Shown here piece after piece: positions 16,105 through 25,119 of a stretch of 64,000 nt of DNA; the stretch's first letter is position 1, and each line of letters opens with the position of its first letter. Origin of the DNA: Bacteroidota bacterium (GTDB taxonomy: Bacteria; Bacteroidota; Bacteroidia; Bacteroidales; Bacteroidaceae); assembly GCA_023425865.1 (NCBI GenBank), contig JAFABV010000021.1, positions 1 to 64,000 of the forward strand. Reading direction: 5' to 3'. A model generated the notes under the pieces. It ran no database searches, had not been told where the DNA came from, and saw nothing but the letters and a program-made list of their open reading frames with translations. A program made the translations under genes and the position numbers.

Positions 16105-17181
16105 ATGAGTATCAAAAACAAGCACAACCTCCATAAGACATGGGCTGCCAGCCTCTTCACCATGGCGATGGCAGCTTTTATGCAGCCTGCAACGGCGCAG
16201 TCTGTGGAGGGCACCACCTATTATTTGCCTAAAGCCACCGTGCTGTTTACGGTGAAGGTAGAGAAGACCACTTATACTCCCGGACGCTTCGCGCCGTACG
16301 CACTACGCTACCTGAAGAAGAATGTGCAACAGGAGCCGGTCACCACCTATCGCCTCATTGGCATCACTATGCAACAAAATGCCGTGGCCGATACCGCCAA
16401 GCACTTTACCCTCACGGTAGACAAGAAGCACAGTATTGACAAGGTGAGCCGCGCCGCAGACGGCATGTTGCTGGCCATCAACGCCGACGCAAAGCCGGTT
16501 GACATAGCGGCACCAACCTTCATGCCGGCACCCAAGCCCAAGCCCCTCAACCCCAACGATTTCATGAATGAGGATATTCTCAACGCGGGGAGTACGGCAA
16601 AGATGGCAGAACTCTCAGCTAAAGAGATATATGACATACGCGACAGTCGCAATCAGCTCAACCGGGGGGAAGCCGATTTCATGCCTAAAGACGGTGCGCA
16701 ACTGGCCATCATGCTGCGCAACCTCGACGTGCAGGAGCGTGCCCTCGCCCAGCTTTTTGAAGGCACTACCGTGAGCGACACCACATGGACGACTGTCAAC
16801 TTTGTGCCAACCAAGGAGGGTGAGACCGTGCTCTTCCGCTTCTCCAAACGCCTCGGACTGCTCGACGACGACGACTTGGCGGGCGCACCCTATTATCTTC
16901 AGGTGGCCGACCAGCACACAGCTACGCAGCCTCAGCCCGCAGGCGACCCCAAGAAAGAGGACAAGAACGACATTGGACTGCGTGTCAACATGCCTTCAAA
17001 GATAACGCTTACCTTGAAAAATGGCCCTGAGAAGATAGAAACCTTTGAAATACTGGCGCCTCAGTTTGGGTTCGTGGAATCACTTAGCGGAGAACTTTTC
17101 GGCAAAAAACAAACGGTAAAACTCACGCTCGACCCGCTTACGGGCAGCGTAAAATCAATAGAGAACATCTCCTTGCAATAA
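16105..17181 (+). CDS. Secreted DUF4831 family protein
   Basis: A 358-residue protein with an N-terminal export signal (residues about 12-32, ending PATAQ). The sequence GTTYYLPKATVLFTVKVEKTT followed by PGRFAPYALRYL is what I recall of the Bacteroidota-specific DUF4831 family. A proline-rich linker lies near 148-160 and a charged insert (GDPKKEDKNDIG) near 285. Its function is unknown. Likely co-transcribed with nnr, though no functional link is evident. A strong terminator follows. Confidence 0.8.
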   Translation: MSIKNKHNLHKTWAASLFTMAMAAFMQPATAQSVEGTTYYLPKATVLFTVKVEKTTYTPGRFAPYALRYLKKNVQQEPVTTYRLIGITMQQNAVADTAKHFTLTVDKKHSIDKVSRAADGMLLAINADAKPVDIAAPTFMPAPKPKPLNPNDFMNEDILNAGSTAKMAELSAKEIYDIRDSRNQLNRGEADFMPKDGAQLAIMLRNLDVQERALAQLFEGTTVSDTTWTTVNFVPTKEGETVLFRFSKRLGLLDDDDLAGAPYYLQVADQHTATQPQPAGDPKKEDKNDIGLRVNMPSKITLTLKNGPEKIETFEILAPQFGFVESLSGELFGKKQTVKLTLDPLTGSVKSIENISLQ

Positions 17182-17206
17182 CGACAAGGTGCATGCGCCA
17201 GCATAT

Positions 17207-17243
17207 CGAAAGCGTGCTGCCCATCGTGGGCAGCACGCTTTCG
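17207..17243 (+). terminator. Strong hairpin terminator after the DUF4831 gene
   Basis: Sixteen-bp perfect arms (17207-17222 and 17228-17243) enclose a 5-nt loop and are followed by GTTTTATAG. It abuts the convergent membrane-protein gene, but only the plus strand has the T run. Confidence 0.9.
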
Positions 17244-17246
17244 GTT

Positions 17247-17744
17247 TTATAGTGTGTCGTCATGTGTGTGTTTTACGGCATATATGTAAAAGAACAGACA
17301 GAACACGGCGTAAAACACCAGATTGGTGGCTCCGGGATAATTGAGCAGGATGCTCAATCCAAAGGTGAGCATGATGAAGGTGAGCGAACCTAACAGCAAT
17401 GCCAGCGATAGAGTGGTCTTGGAGCGTGTAGGCAGAAACTCCAGCCTTACCAGACTTACCACCACGAGCACGGCCACCAGCGTCTCGAAGACACCCAACA
17501 TATATATAAAAGGTGGAATGCCGCCGGGCAACTGCGCCAAGAATGTATCCTTGAACATCATCACGTACTTCGGCACCACCTCGTCTGCAAAGAAAAGCTT
17601 TTGAATGCCAGGCTGCCCCATGGTATAAAGCAGGGTGAAAAACATCGGCAAGAGCTTCACCTGAGCAAAGCGTTGCCCCCTACCCGTACTCTGCCGCTCA
17701 ACATACCACAGCAGCACATACAACAAGCCTGTATAATAAAACAA
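17247..17744 (-). CDS. Membrane protein of unknown family
   Basis: A 165-residue protein with about four hydrophobic segments (near 1-15, 32-46, 79-103 and 113-155), so an inner-membrane protein. The loop RQSTGRGQRFAQVKLLP is basic. No family is recognised. It starts 12 nt after the stop of the next gene upstream, also a small membrane protein, so the two form an operon. Confidence 0.7.
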   Translation of the reverse strand: MFYYTGLLYVLLWYVERQSTGRGQRFAQVKLLPMFFTLLYTMGQPGIQKLFFADEVVPKYVMMFKDTFLAQLPGGIPPFIYMLGVFETLVAVLVVVSLVRLEFLPTRSKTTLSLALLLGSLTFIMLTFGLSILLNYPGATNLVFYAVFCLFFYIYAVKHTHDDTL

Positions 17745-17756
17745 GTTGGCAGCGGC

Positions 17757-18107
17757 CTAATGGTTGGAAATCATGCGTGTGGCAAATCCGTAGAGCACTA
17801 CAGAAACCAAAGCCATCCAGATACCCCATTTCAGCAGCGTGCCGCTACGGTCGCCTTGCAGAAAACGCTTCACCAACGCCCATACCAAAAGGATGCTCGA
17901 CGTGAGTTGAACAACTGCCGTGGCAAGCATGACGAAAGTTGAATAAGCGGGAAGAACTCCTGCCGCCCTCTTGTTGTAGAAGTTCATAAAAGTAGCTGAC
18001 ATCTCATGGCCACCCGTGAGTAAGGCCGTGCCATTAATAAACATCGTCATGATAAGGCCTACTGTAATCGGCAATAACATCAATTCGGCTATACTTATTT
18101 TTTTCAT
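17757..18107 (-). CDS. Small membrane protein of unknown family
   Basis: A 116-residue protein with about three hydrophobic segments (residues 8-30, 55-80 and 90-108) and a polar loop containing TGGHEMSATFMNFYNKRAAG. No family is recognised. It is first of a two-gene membrane-protein unit, with a long gene-free stretch upstream. Confidence 0.7.
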   Translation of the reverse strand: MKKISIAELMLLPITVGLIMTMFINGTALLTGGHEMSATFMNFYNKRAAGVLPAYSTFVMLATAVVQLTSSILLVWALVKRFLQGDRSGTLLKWGIWMALVSVVLYGFATRMISNH

Positions 18108-18941
18108 AGTGTAAGATAAGCACCACTTTAAGTTAAAACTCTATTCATGATATTCTTCCTCACGCCGTGAGTGAAAACTCTGCGCCATAAGCCGGTGTGG
18201 TGCCTTTTCCTCGCCTATGGTCTAACAGTGAGGTGCAAAAGTAGCAACACATACCAAAAATAACAAGCCTTATAACGGACTTTAGGAAATATTTCAAACT
18301 ATAAACACCAAGCGCGCGACGCTGTAGGATAAAGGCGTGGACCGCGCCAATAGCCATAGCTCACGAATGGCCCTACCCCCCTTACGCTTTTATACTTCGG
18401 ATGGATGGCTAAGATGATTCTATATAGAAACATGGGATGGTTCTATATAGAAGTACCAAATAATTCTATATGGAAGCATAAAATGGTTTTGTATAGAATC
18501 ATAGAACACTTCGGACAGAACCATCTGACGTAGATGTGACGCAGGCAACACTAAAACAGCGTCAATGAGACCATGATACGGCGTAAATGACCAACAAAAC
18601 CCTTGGGTAATAACGCGGAAGAGAGGGGCTTCTTATGCTAACTGGCGCCACCGCACACTCCCCCACCCTCTAAACAGAGACGGACGCCAACCTCCCCGAT
18701 GACAGAGTCAAGACGATGTTGACGGCTGCGGAGACCAAGGTTGCGAGTCGGTATAAACAACATGAGGAAGAAAAATCACAAGCACACAAAAGCGGTACAG
18801 TCCCAAAAGCAGTCTCGCTGATATTGAAAGCTAAAACGAACTCGTCGAGCTGGGCCAAACACTCATCGCCACCAAGCACGCTTGTGCTCCTCTCCGAGTA
18901 CAGCCCGGTCATATAAACACCGATTCGCAGAGATTCATATT
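18108..18941. other. Gene-free stretch with repeat array
   Basis: About 830 bp with no convincing gene. It holds the second 23-bp repeat array. Short open frames exist on both strands near 18670-18916, but they overlap each other and look like nothing known; a decayed gene is possible. Confidence 0.5.
18418..18530. repeat. Tandem 23-bp dual-palindrome array 2 (5 units)
   Basis: Units start at 18418, 18441, 18464, 18487 and 18510. The first two carry a perfect TTCTATATAGAA palindrome, the third TTCTATATGGAA, the fourth TTTTGTATAGAA, and the last a GC-richer form (TTCGGACAGAA then CCATCTGACG). The 11-mer part is more diverged here (ACATGGGATGG in unit 1). Confidence 0.85.
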
Positions 18942-19847
18942 TTATCTTTTCACGGATTTCAACGATTCAAGGTATTTCGAGGGAAGCATGCCCATTTCTT
19001 TCTTAAAGATGCGTGTGAGGTGCTGCGGATATTCAAAGCCCATGTCGTATGCGGTCTCTGAGACAGTCTTCCCTGCGGCCAAGAGCATTTTTGCACGCTC
19101 AATCATAAAACCATGGATATAACGGATGGGGCTTTCACCCCACGACTTGCGAACAACATCACCAAAATAGCTGGCCGACATAAACAGCTGGTCGGCGCAA
19201 TACTTAACGCTGGGTACACCTGCCTTGTATTGCGTTCCCCGCTCATAGTATTGCAACAACACGTTCTGAAAACGGGCAAGAATATCATTGGTTTCGCCAC
19301 TTAGACGTTGAAACTGGCGGTCGTAGAAGCGGTTGCAGAAGTCGGCAAGCAGCAGAATATAGTCTTGCACGATAGTGTCGGCATGCGGCTTTCCGTCCAT
19401 GAGCTCATTCCTGATTTCGTGCATGATACGGTCAATGACACCCATCTCTTCCGCTGTCAGCTTCAGGGCCTCGTTAGTATTGTACGAAAAGAAATGATAA
19501 TTACTCAGTTTACGCTCAAAATCACTGCCATAGATAAATTCCGGATCGAACAGCAGCACCCACCCATAGTATTGCTCTACGGTTCCGTCATCAGTCTTAC
19601 CACCCACTTGTCCGGGAGCATAGGCAAGGAGCGCATCTTCGTCAGCGGCATATTTGCCTACTCCATAGGTGAGGTCAGTGGGAAAATTATGTTGCACAAA
19701 TATGCCATACACATTAAAACGACACAGCGAATGGCGTATTTCACCCACCTCGTCATAATGTACGACAGACACATGTGGATGATACGTGGGCGCGCCAATG
19801 TCATTGGCATAATCATTGGCGTTGTTGATGATGAGCAATTCTTCCAT
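18942..19847 (-). CDS. AraC-family transcriptional regulator
   Basis: A 301-residue regulator. The C-terminal 95 residues form the double helix-turn-helix domain: SVKYCADQLFMSASYFGDVVRK, then TVSETAYDMGFEYPQHLTRIFKKEMG ending with PSKY. The N-terminal 170 residues look like a cupin-type sensor (YGWVLLFDPEFIYG, HFFSYN). It is divergent from the hydrolase gene. Two copies of a 12-bp motif in the shared spacer are candidate operators. Confidence 0.93.
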   Translation of the reverse strand: MEELLIINNANDYANDIGAPTYHPHVSVVHYDEVGEIRHSLCRFNVYGIFVQHNFPTDLTYGVGKYAADEDALLAYAPGQVGGKTDDGTVEQYYGWVLLFDPEFIYGSDFERKLSNYHFFSYNTNEALKLTAEEMGVIDRIMHEIRNELMDGKPHADTIVQDYILLLADFCNRFYDRQFQRLSGETNDILARFQNVLLQYYERGTQYKAGVPSVKYCADQLFMSASYFGDVVRKSWGESPIRYIHGFMIERAKMLLAAGKTVSETAYDMGFEYPQHLTRIFKKEMGMLPSKYLESLKSVKR

Positions 19848-19869
19848 AGTTCATGGTAACTTTTCGACT

Positions 19870-19940
19870 GTAAATTTACCATTTTTATTTGCAAAACCCA
19901 TGAACAATAGTAGATAACTGTAAAATCGGTAGATTTACCA
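19870..19940. promoter_or_regulatory. Candidate AraC operator repeats
   Basis: GTAAATTTACCA at 19870-19881 and GTAGATTTACCA at 19929-19940 are direct repeats 59 bp apart. Each core is itself nearly palindromic (GGTAnATTTACC). They lie between the divergent AraC and hydrolase genes, where a regulator of one or both would bind. Confidence 0.5.
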
Positions 19941-19975
19941 ATAATCCGGATACAGACCCTTGTCCATTATCTCAT

Positions 19976-19983
19976 TAACTTTG
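19976..19983 (+). promoter_or_regulatory. -7 box for the hydrolase operon
   Basis: TAACTTTG followed by CAGACG on the plus strand, 25 bp before the ATG at 20009 and 36 bp downstream of the second candidate operator. Confidence 0.55.
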
Positions 19984-20008
19984 CAGACGGATAAACAAAG
20001 AAAGAAAA

Positions 20009-21079
20009 ATGAAAAAAAACATTTTAGTAACAATACTTATGGGTATGACAATAACAATGAGTGCACAGAACGACAAGCTGACTCCAATGCCCAAACCGGC
20101 AAATCTGGAGTTGACGCAGACATGGGATAAGGTGTTCCCACAAAGCAACAAAGTAAATCACAAAAAGGTAACATTCGTCAACCGATATGGTATCACGCTT
20201 GCTGCCGACATGTACACCCCAACGAACGCCACGGGCAAATTGCCTGCCATTGCCGTGAGCGGACCCTTCGGTGCCGTGAAGGAACAGAGCTCGGGACTTT
20301 ATGCCCAGACCTTGGCAGAATCAGGGTTTCTTACCATCGCCTTCGACCCTTCTTTTACGGGCGAAAGTTCAGGCACACCACGCAACGTGGCATCACCTGA
20401 CATCAACACGGAGGACTTCTCTGCGGCAGTAGACTTCCTTTCCACCCAGAGCAATGTTGACGCCAATCGCATTGGCATCCTTGGTATCTGCGGTTGGGGT
20501 GGAATAGCGCTGAACGCAGCAGCCGTGGACACTCGCATCAAGGCCACAGTAGCATCGACGATGTATGATATGACCCGCGTAGCCGCAGGTGGCTACTACG
20601 ATGTCAATGACAACGTGGTGGCCCGTCACAAGATGCTTGAAGAGTTGAACGCACAACGCACCAAGGACTATCAAGCGGGTTATTATGACCGTGCAGGGGC
20701 TAACCTGAAGCCAGAGGAACTTACCGATGCGACGCCACAGTTTATCAAAGACTATACGATGTATTACGAGACCAAACGCGGCTTCCATCCCCGTTCAGTC
20801 AATTCTGTGGGCGGCTGGAACAAAACATCCAATCTTCCATTCATCAATGCGCCCTTCATGCAGCGCATCGGAGAAATACAGTCGGCCGTACTGATTATCC
20901 ACGGAGAGAAGGCGCACAGCCTATACATGGGCAAGACGGCCTTCAGCAAACTCAAGGGCGCCAACAAGGACATGCTTATCATCCCCGGCGCTAACCACAC
21001 AGACCTGTATGATGGCGGCACAAACCACTACATCCCCTTTGATAAGCTCGCCGTTTTCTATAACAAATATCTGAAATGA
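20009..21079 (+). CDS. Secreted alpha/beta hydrolase with cysteine nucleophile motif
   Basis: A 356-residue alpha/beta hydrolase of the dienelactone-hydrolase type, with a signal peptide ending TMSAQ. The nucleophile elbow reads GICGWGG (about residue 155), so Cys replaces the usual Ser. A C-terminal GANHTDLYD supplies the catalytic His, and IHGEKAHSLY precedes it with the likely acid region. FDPSFTGESSG forms the early loop. The substrate is unknown. The downstream cyclophilin-like gene overlaps it by four bases, and a divergent AraC regulator probably controls both. Confidence 0.88.
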   Translation: MKKNILVTILMGMTITMSAQNDKLTPMPKPANLELTQTWDKVFPQSNKVNHKKVTFVNRYGITLAADMYTPTNATGKLPAIAVSGPFGAVKEQSSGLYAQTLAESGFLTIAFDPSFTGESSGTPRNVASPDINTEDFSAAVDFLSTQSNVDANRIGILGICGWGGIALNAAAVDTRIKATVASTMYDMTRVAAGGYYDVNDNVVARHKMLEELNAQRTKDYQAGYYDRAGANLKPEELTDATPQFIKDYTMYYETKRGFHPRSVNSVGGWNKTSNLPFINAPFMQRIGEIQSAVLIIHGEKAHSLYMGKTAFSKLKGANKDMLIIPGANHTDLYDGGTNHYIPFDKLAVFYNKYLK

Positions 21080-21411
21080 AACTGATCGTCAATCACAAAA
21101 AATTTGACGTTCAGTTGGCCAAGAATGCCACCGCACTGGCTTTCGAGCAGCTATTGCCCATATCATTGGATATGGAAGAGCTGAATGGTAACGAAAAATA
21201 TGCTTATCTCGGTGAGGCTCTGCCGTCTGCTCCTCAATGCCCCACAAAGATACATGCGGGCGACATCATGCTTTTCGGAGGCAACTGCCTCGTCATTTTT
21301 TACAAGTCGTTCACCACACGTTATGCCTACACGCGCATCGGTTATATACAAGACGTCAGCAACCTCTGCGAGACATTGGGCAAAGATGGCGTGAGAATAA
21401 CTATCGAATAA
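21076..21411 (+). CDS. Cyclophilin-like fold protein
   Basis: A 111-residue protein resembling the bacterial cyclophilin-like (Cyclophil_like2) family: FEQLLPISLDMEELNGNEKY, then PAP-like AGDIMLFGGNCLVIFYKSF and a final YTRIGYIQD. In this family prolyl-isomerase activity is usually not shown and the function is open. It starts inside the last codons of the hydrolase (ATGA overlap), so it is coupled. No signal peptide is seen, unlike its partner. Confidence 0.85.
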   Translation: MKLIVNHKKFDVQLAKNATALAFEQLLPISLDMEELNGNEKYAYLGEALPSAPQCPTKIHAGDIMLFGGNCLVIFYKSFTTRYAYTRIGYIQDVSNLCETLGKDGVRITIE

Positions 21412-21534
21412 TGGTCTTCCTCCTTCCATTAAAATGGAGGGAAGCCCGCAGCCTTTACTCGGCTGCCGGCCCGTGACCTCAAGCCCCACCTCATCCTACT
21501 GAGTCCAAGAACCAGATGGGGCATGAACACTAAA

Positions 21535-21567
21535 AAGACGGAACAGCCACAAAGGCCGTTCCGTCTT
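21535..21567 (-). terminator. Terminator after fructose-bisphosphate aldolase
   Basis: On the minus strand AAGACGGAACGGCC pairs with GGCTGTTCCGTCTT (one mismatch) over a 5-nt loop. The stem's final TT runs into TTTAG, giving a T tract. Confidence 0.85.
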
Positions 21568-21603
21568 GATATGATATGAAGCTCCTTGCGAGCTTTCAAC
21601 TGC

Positions 21604-22617
21604 TTAGTCGAGCTGAGCCAACTTGTTGTCGCTACCGAGCACGTCAGTGATCTTCTCCTTGTAGAGCTCGATCATGTAGTCACGAGCTACCTTGCCATAC
21701 TGGCGAGGATCGAAGTAGTCGGGGTGCTTGGTCAGCGTCTCACGTACACCGGCGGTGTAAGCCAGACGAGAGTCAGAGTCGATGTTCACCTTGCAAACGG
21801 CACTCTTGGCAGCCTTACGGAGCTCCTCCTCAGGAATACCTACTGCATCGGGCAGGTTGCCACCGTTGGCGTTGATGATATCAACCCACTTTTGAGGAAC
21901 AGAAGAAGAACCGTGGAGCACGATGGGGAAGCCGGGGAGTTTCTTCTCAATCTCGGCAAGCACGTCGAATGCCAAGGGAGGAGGAATCAGACGGCCGGTC
22001 TTCGGGTCACGGGTGCACTGCTCGGGAGTGAACTTGTAAGCGCCATGACTGGTACCGATAGAGATAGCCAGAGAGTCGCAGCCAGTACGTGTGGCGAACT
22101 CGATTACTTCCTCAGGACGTGTATAGTGAGACTCCTCAGCCACAACCTCGTCCTCAACACCGGCCAGAACGCCGAGCTCAGCCTCAACAGTTACATCGAA
22201 CTGGTGTGCATAGTCAACTACCTTCTTGGTCAGGGCGATGTTCTCCTCGAAAGGAAGAGAAGAAGCGTCGATCATCACAGAAGAGAAGCCCATGTCTACA
22301 CAGTCCTTACAGAGTTCGAATGTATCTCCGTGGTCGAGGTGGAGTGCAATCTCAGGATGGTTGCTACCCAACTCCTTGGCGAAAGCCACTGCACCCTCAG
22401 CGAGGTAGCGGAGCAAAGTCTGGTTAGCATAGTTACGGGCGCCCTTAGACACCTGAAGGATCACCGGTGACTTCAACTGAGCGGCGGCGGTGATGATAGC
22501 CTGGAGCTGCTCGAGGTTGTTGAAGTTGAATGCAGGAACTGCATAGCCGCCACTGACGGCTCTTTTGAACATGTCGCGTGTATTAACGAGACCTAATTCT
22601 TTGTAACTAATAGCCAT
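21604..22617 (-). CDS. fba: Fructose-bisphosphate aldolase, class II
   Basis: A 337-residue zinc-dependent aldolase that splits fructose-1,6-bisphosphate into glyceraldehyde-3-phosphate and dihydroxyacetone phosphate. Metal ligands are visible in LHLDHGD, VEAELG and LHGSS; YAVPAFNFNN and SVMIDASSLPFEEN are family signatures. The length and GTSHGAYKF segment fit the type found in Bacteroidota. It has a well-formed promoter and its own terminator. Confidence 0.97.
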   Translation of the reverse strand: MAISYKELGLVNTRDMFKRAVSGGYAVPAFNFNNLEQLQAIITAAAQLKSPVILQVSKGARNYANQTLLRYLAEGAVAFAKELGSNHPEIALHLDHGDTFELCKDCVDMGFSSVMIDASSLPFEENIALTKKVVDYAHQFDVTVEAELGVLAGVEDEVVAEESHYTRPEEVIEFATRTGCDSLAISIGTSHGAYKFTPEQCTRDPKTGRLIPPPLAFDVLAEIEKKLPGFPIVLHGSSSVPQKWVDIINANGGNLPDAVGIPEEELRKAAKSAVCKVNIDSDSRLAYTAGVRETLTKHPDYFDPRQYGKVARDYMIELYKEKITDVLGSDNKLAQLD

Positions 22618-22664
22618 AATAATCTTATGTTTAAAATGAATCTTATCTTTTCCTTTATCACTTG

Positions 22665-22695
22665 CAAATGTACCACTTTATTTTTTTTCGGCAAA
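22665..22695 (-). promoter_or_regulatory. Complete promoter for fba
   Basis: Minus-strand TTTG (22692-22695) and TACATTTG (22665-22672) are separated by 19 bp, matching the Bacteroidota -33/-7 arrangement. The leader would be about 40 nt. Confidence 0.8.
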
Positions 22696-22833
22696 GTGCA
22701 GCCACGTTTTTTAATGTTGTACAGTGATTAAAAAAGTTAACACCTTTGCATTTCTTGATACGCCTCAAGTATTTTGTAATCCGAATCTTGCATTTGGGGT
22801 TCGTCCTGGGTGTAAGCCGCCCCACCCAAACAA

Positions 22834-22876
22834 ATATCCGGAGTATGCCAACCGTAGTTCTGCATACACCGGATAT
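22834..22876 (-). terminator. Terminator after the sugar permease
   Basis: Fifteen-bp arms with one mismatch (22834-22848 and 22862-22876) enclose a 13-nt loop. The minus strand then reads TTTGTTTGG. Confidence 0.75.
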
Positions 22877-22909
22877 GGAGCGCTGAAGACCTGGCTTTCG
22901 CCAAGCAGA

Positions 22910-24136
22910 CTACAGCAGCAAGGTGGGTGACTTCTTGGTTCGAGAGAGCTCTGAAGCAAAAAGCAGTACGATGAAGTAGCCTATGAAGGGGATGATGAAA
23001 GGCATACTGCCCATGCCGGTAGAGTCGGCAATGAGTCCCATAAGCAAAAAGCCACAGCCCCCAATAGGTGTCATCATGAGGAGCGAAGAGGCACTTTTGG
23101 TGAGATTGCCCAATCCCTGCAGTGACAGAGAGAAGACCGTGGGGAACATGATGGCCTCGAAGGCATAGTTGAGGATGAGCGCTATCATGGATATCTTACC
23201 CAAACTGAGCAATACGACTCCGATACATACGACGCTACCGATGGCACAGCCCAACAGCATGTACTCGGCCTTGATGAATCGCATCATCCAACTACCGACA
23301 AAACGACCCACCATAAAGAAGCCTAATGCCACGGTGAGTACAATAGAGGCCGTATTGTCAGACATCCAACCCTTGCTGGTGACGAAGTTGATGAAATAGC
23401 TGTTAATGGAAATTTCAGCCACTTCATAGGCCAACAAAGTGAAGAGGCCAAAGACAAACATGGGGTGATGGCGGAACAACTTCATGATTCGTGTACCCTG
23501 ACTGCGGTCTTCATCGGTCTCCTGATGCTTGATCTCAGGAAGGTTGACCTGTGAGAAAATCACGGCAATGATTAATACCAGCACGCCCAACACAGAATAA
23601 GGTACCACAATATTACCGCCACCACGTGTGCCGTCGAAAAGAAATTGGCCCACGAAGAAGGTGGCACATAGCGAACCTAAACCATTAAACGACTGTGAGA
23701 AATTCAGCCTGCTCGTACCCGCCGCGGGATTGCCCAGCTCGGTGACGTAAGGATTGGCAGAGGTTTCCAGGAACACCAGTCCACAGCCAATGATAAACAA
23801 CGCGCCGAGATAAGCATAGAATGTACCCGCCTCGGCACCGGGGATAAACAGCATGGCACCGACACCAAAGAGCAACAGCCCAAAGACTACGCCCAACCGA
23901 TAACCATGCCGATTGATAAACCACCCCGCGGGAATGGCCATGAGAAAATAGCCCAAATAAGTTGTCACCTGAATAAGGGCCGACTGCGTGATGCTAATGT
24001 CAAGCGAATTCTGAAAATGCTTGTTAAGCACATCAAGGATGGCACGAGCAAAGCCCCAAAGGAAAAAAAGAGATGTGACCAATACAAACGGCAGGAAATA
24101 CTGTTTACTGGTCAGCGATATACGGTCTGTTTTCAT
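22910..24136 (-). CDS. FucP-type sugar:proton symporter (MFS)
   Basis: A 408-residue transporter with about twelve membrane segments. SKQYFLPFVLVTSLFFLWGFA and the following LDVLNKHFQ are the start typical of the FucP/GluP family for fucose, glucose or galactose uptake; ETSANPYVTELG and RLNFSQSFNGLG are further signatures. A frame extends 24 codons further upstream, but MKTDRISLTSKQY gives the standard N-terminus. Clustering with fba suggests hexose uptake feeding glycolysis. The exact sugar cannot be told. Confidence 0.9.
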   Translation of the reverse strand: MKTDRISLTSKQYFLPFVLVTSLFFLWGFARAILDVLNKHFQNSLDISITQSALIQVTTYLGYFLMAIPAGWFINRHGYRLGVVFGLLLFGVGAMLFIPGAEAGTFYAYLGALFIIGCGLVFLETSANPYVTELGNPAAGTSRLNFSQSFNGLGSLCATFFVGQFLFDGTRGGGNIVVPYSVLGVLVLIIAVIFSQVNLPEIKHQETDEDRSQGTRIMKLFRHHPMFVFGLFTLLAYEVAEISINSYFINFVTSKGWMSDNTASIVLTVALGFFMVGRFVGSWMMRFIKAEYMLLGCAIGSVVCIGVVLLSLGKISMIALILNYAFEAIMFPTVFSLSLQGLGNLTKSASSLLMMTPIGGCGFLLMGLIADSTGMGSMPFIIPFIGYFIVLLFASELSRTKKSPTLLL

Positions 24137-24209
24137 AAGTGATTGTGACGCCCCCAACTTGAGCACCGTCATTCGCCGCGACAAGATAGGGCCAGATAAA
24201 GACATCATT

Positions 24210-24245
24210 TACCCCTCCTTTTGCGATGGCACAAAAAGAGGGGTA
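24210..24245 (-). terminator. Weak hairpin after aqpZ
   Basis: TACCCCTC (24210-24217) and GAGGGGTA (24238-24245) pair around a partly self-complementary loop. No good T run follows, so the call is tentative. Confidence 0.4.
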
Positions 24246-24259
24246 GACAATATTAGGGA

Positions 24260-24949
24260 TTACTTCTCCTCAGCAGGATCAATGACCTTCCATACAAGGG
24301 CTGACAAGACAGCACCAACAAATGGACCTACGATGAAGATCCACAGGTTAGCAAGCGCTGAACCGCCTTGGAAGAGAGCCGGACCAATTGAACGAGCGGG
24401 GTTTACAGAGGTACCGGTATAGCGGATACAAACGAGGTGAACGAGGATGAGCGACAGACCGATGGCGAGACCCGCGAAGTTGTTGGTGGCGCCGTTGGTC
24501 TTGGCAGTGGCGCCGAGCACTACGAGCACAAACACGAAGGTAAACACAATCTCAGCCAGAAGGCCACCGACTACGCTCACACCTTCTTGCAAATCATTTG
24601 CGCCTGTACCAGTGAGACCGGCGTTAGAGGTCAGTACCCACAGAATAGCGGAACCCAAGATGGCACCGATTACCTGGAATACAATGTACATGCCAGCCTC
24701 CTTGCTACTCATACGACCGCTCAGGAAAACACCGAGTGTGATAGCCGGATTGATGTGGCATCCTGAGATACCGCCAATGGTATAAGCCATCGCCACAACA
24801 GACAGTCCGAAAGCCATGGCGGTACCAATCACAGTTCCAGCATTGGCTACTTCGGCACAATTGGAACTACAGTTCAAGCTAACGGCAACACCGCAACCCA
24901 TCAATACGAGCACCAATGTGCCAAACATTTCCGCTAAATACTTTTTCAT
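24260..24949 (-). CDS. aqpZ: Aquaporin Z-type MIP channel
   Basis: A 229-residue channel with six membrane helices and two half-helix motifs, HINPAITLG (about residue 67) and SVNPARSIGP (about 183). The arginine after the second NPA and the absence of the glycerol-channel insertions point to a water-selective AqpZ rather than GlpF. It has its own -7 box and a weak terminator hairpin. Confidence 0.92.
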   Translation of the reverse strand: MKKYLAEMFGTLVLVLMGCGVAVSLNCSSNCAEVANAGTVIGTAMAFGLSVVAMAYTIGGISGCHINPAITLGVFLSGRMSSKEAGMYIVFQVIGAILGSAILWVLTSNAGLTGTGANDLQEGVSVVGGLLAEIVFTFVFVLVVLGATAKTNGATNNFAGLAIGLSLILVHLVCIRYTGTSVNPARSIGPALFQGGSALANLWIFIVGPFVGAVLSALVWKVIDPAEEK

Positions 24950-24999
24950 ACGCTTAAAATAATAGTGAATAACTTGTTGTTAAATCTTTAAGAACATTG

Positions 25000-25034
25000 C
25001 AAATATAGGGAATTTATTCTTTAATCACAACAAA
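25000..25034 (-). promoter_or_regulatory. Promoter for aqpZ
   Basis: TATATTTG (25000-25007) on the minus strand is preceded by TTTG (25031-25034) with a 23-bp spacer, slightly long for the consensus. Confidence 0.5.
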
Positions 25035-25119
25035 ACTCCTATAAACTTGAAAGAATTGTGCTATTTTGTGAATGAATCAAAAAGACCCATTCAAATCATG
25101 TACTTCGTCACCCATCACT

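Noticed and set aside
18418..18530. Possible CRISPR array
   Set aside because: Units abut at 23 bp without unique spacers, and no cas gene is nearby. The same reasoning applies to the other three arrays.
18670..18916. Overlapping short frames on both strands
   Set aside because: Mutually overlapping, no family resemblance; at best the remains of a decayed gene.
22724..22930. Plus-strand 68-codon frame
   Set aside because: It runs through the permease terminator hairpin and into the permease coding sequence; Pro/Tyr/Gly-rich content looks like chance.
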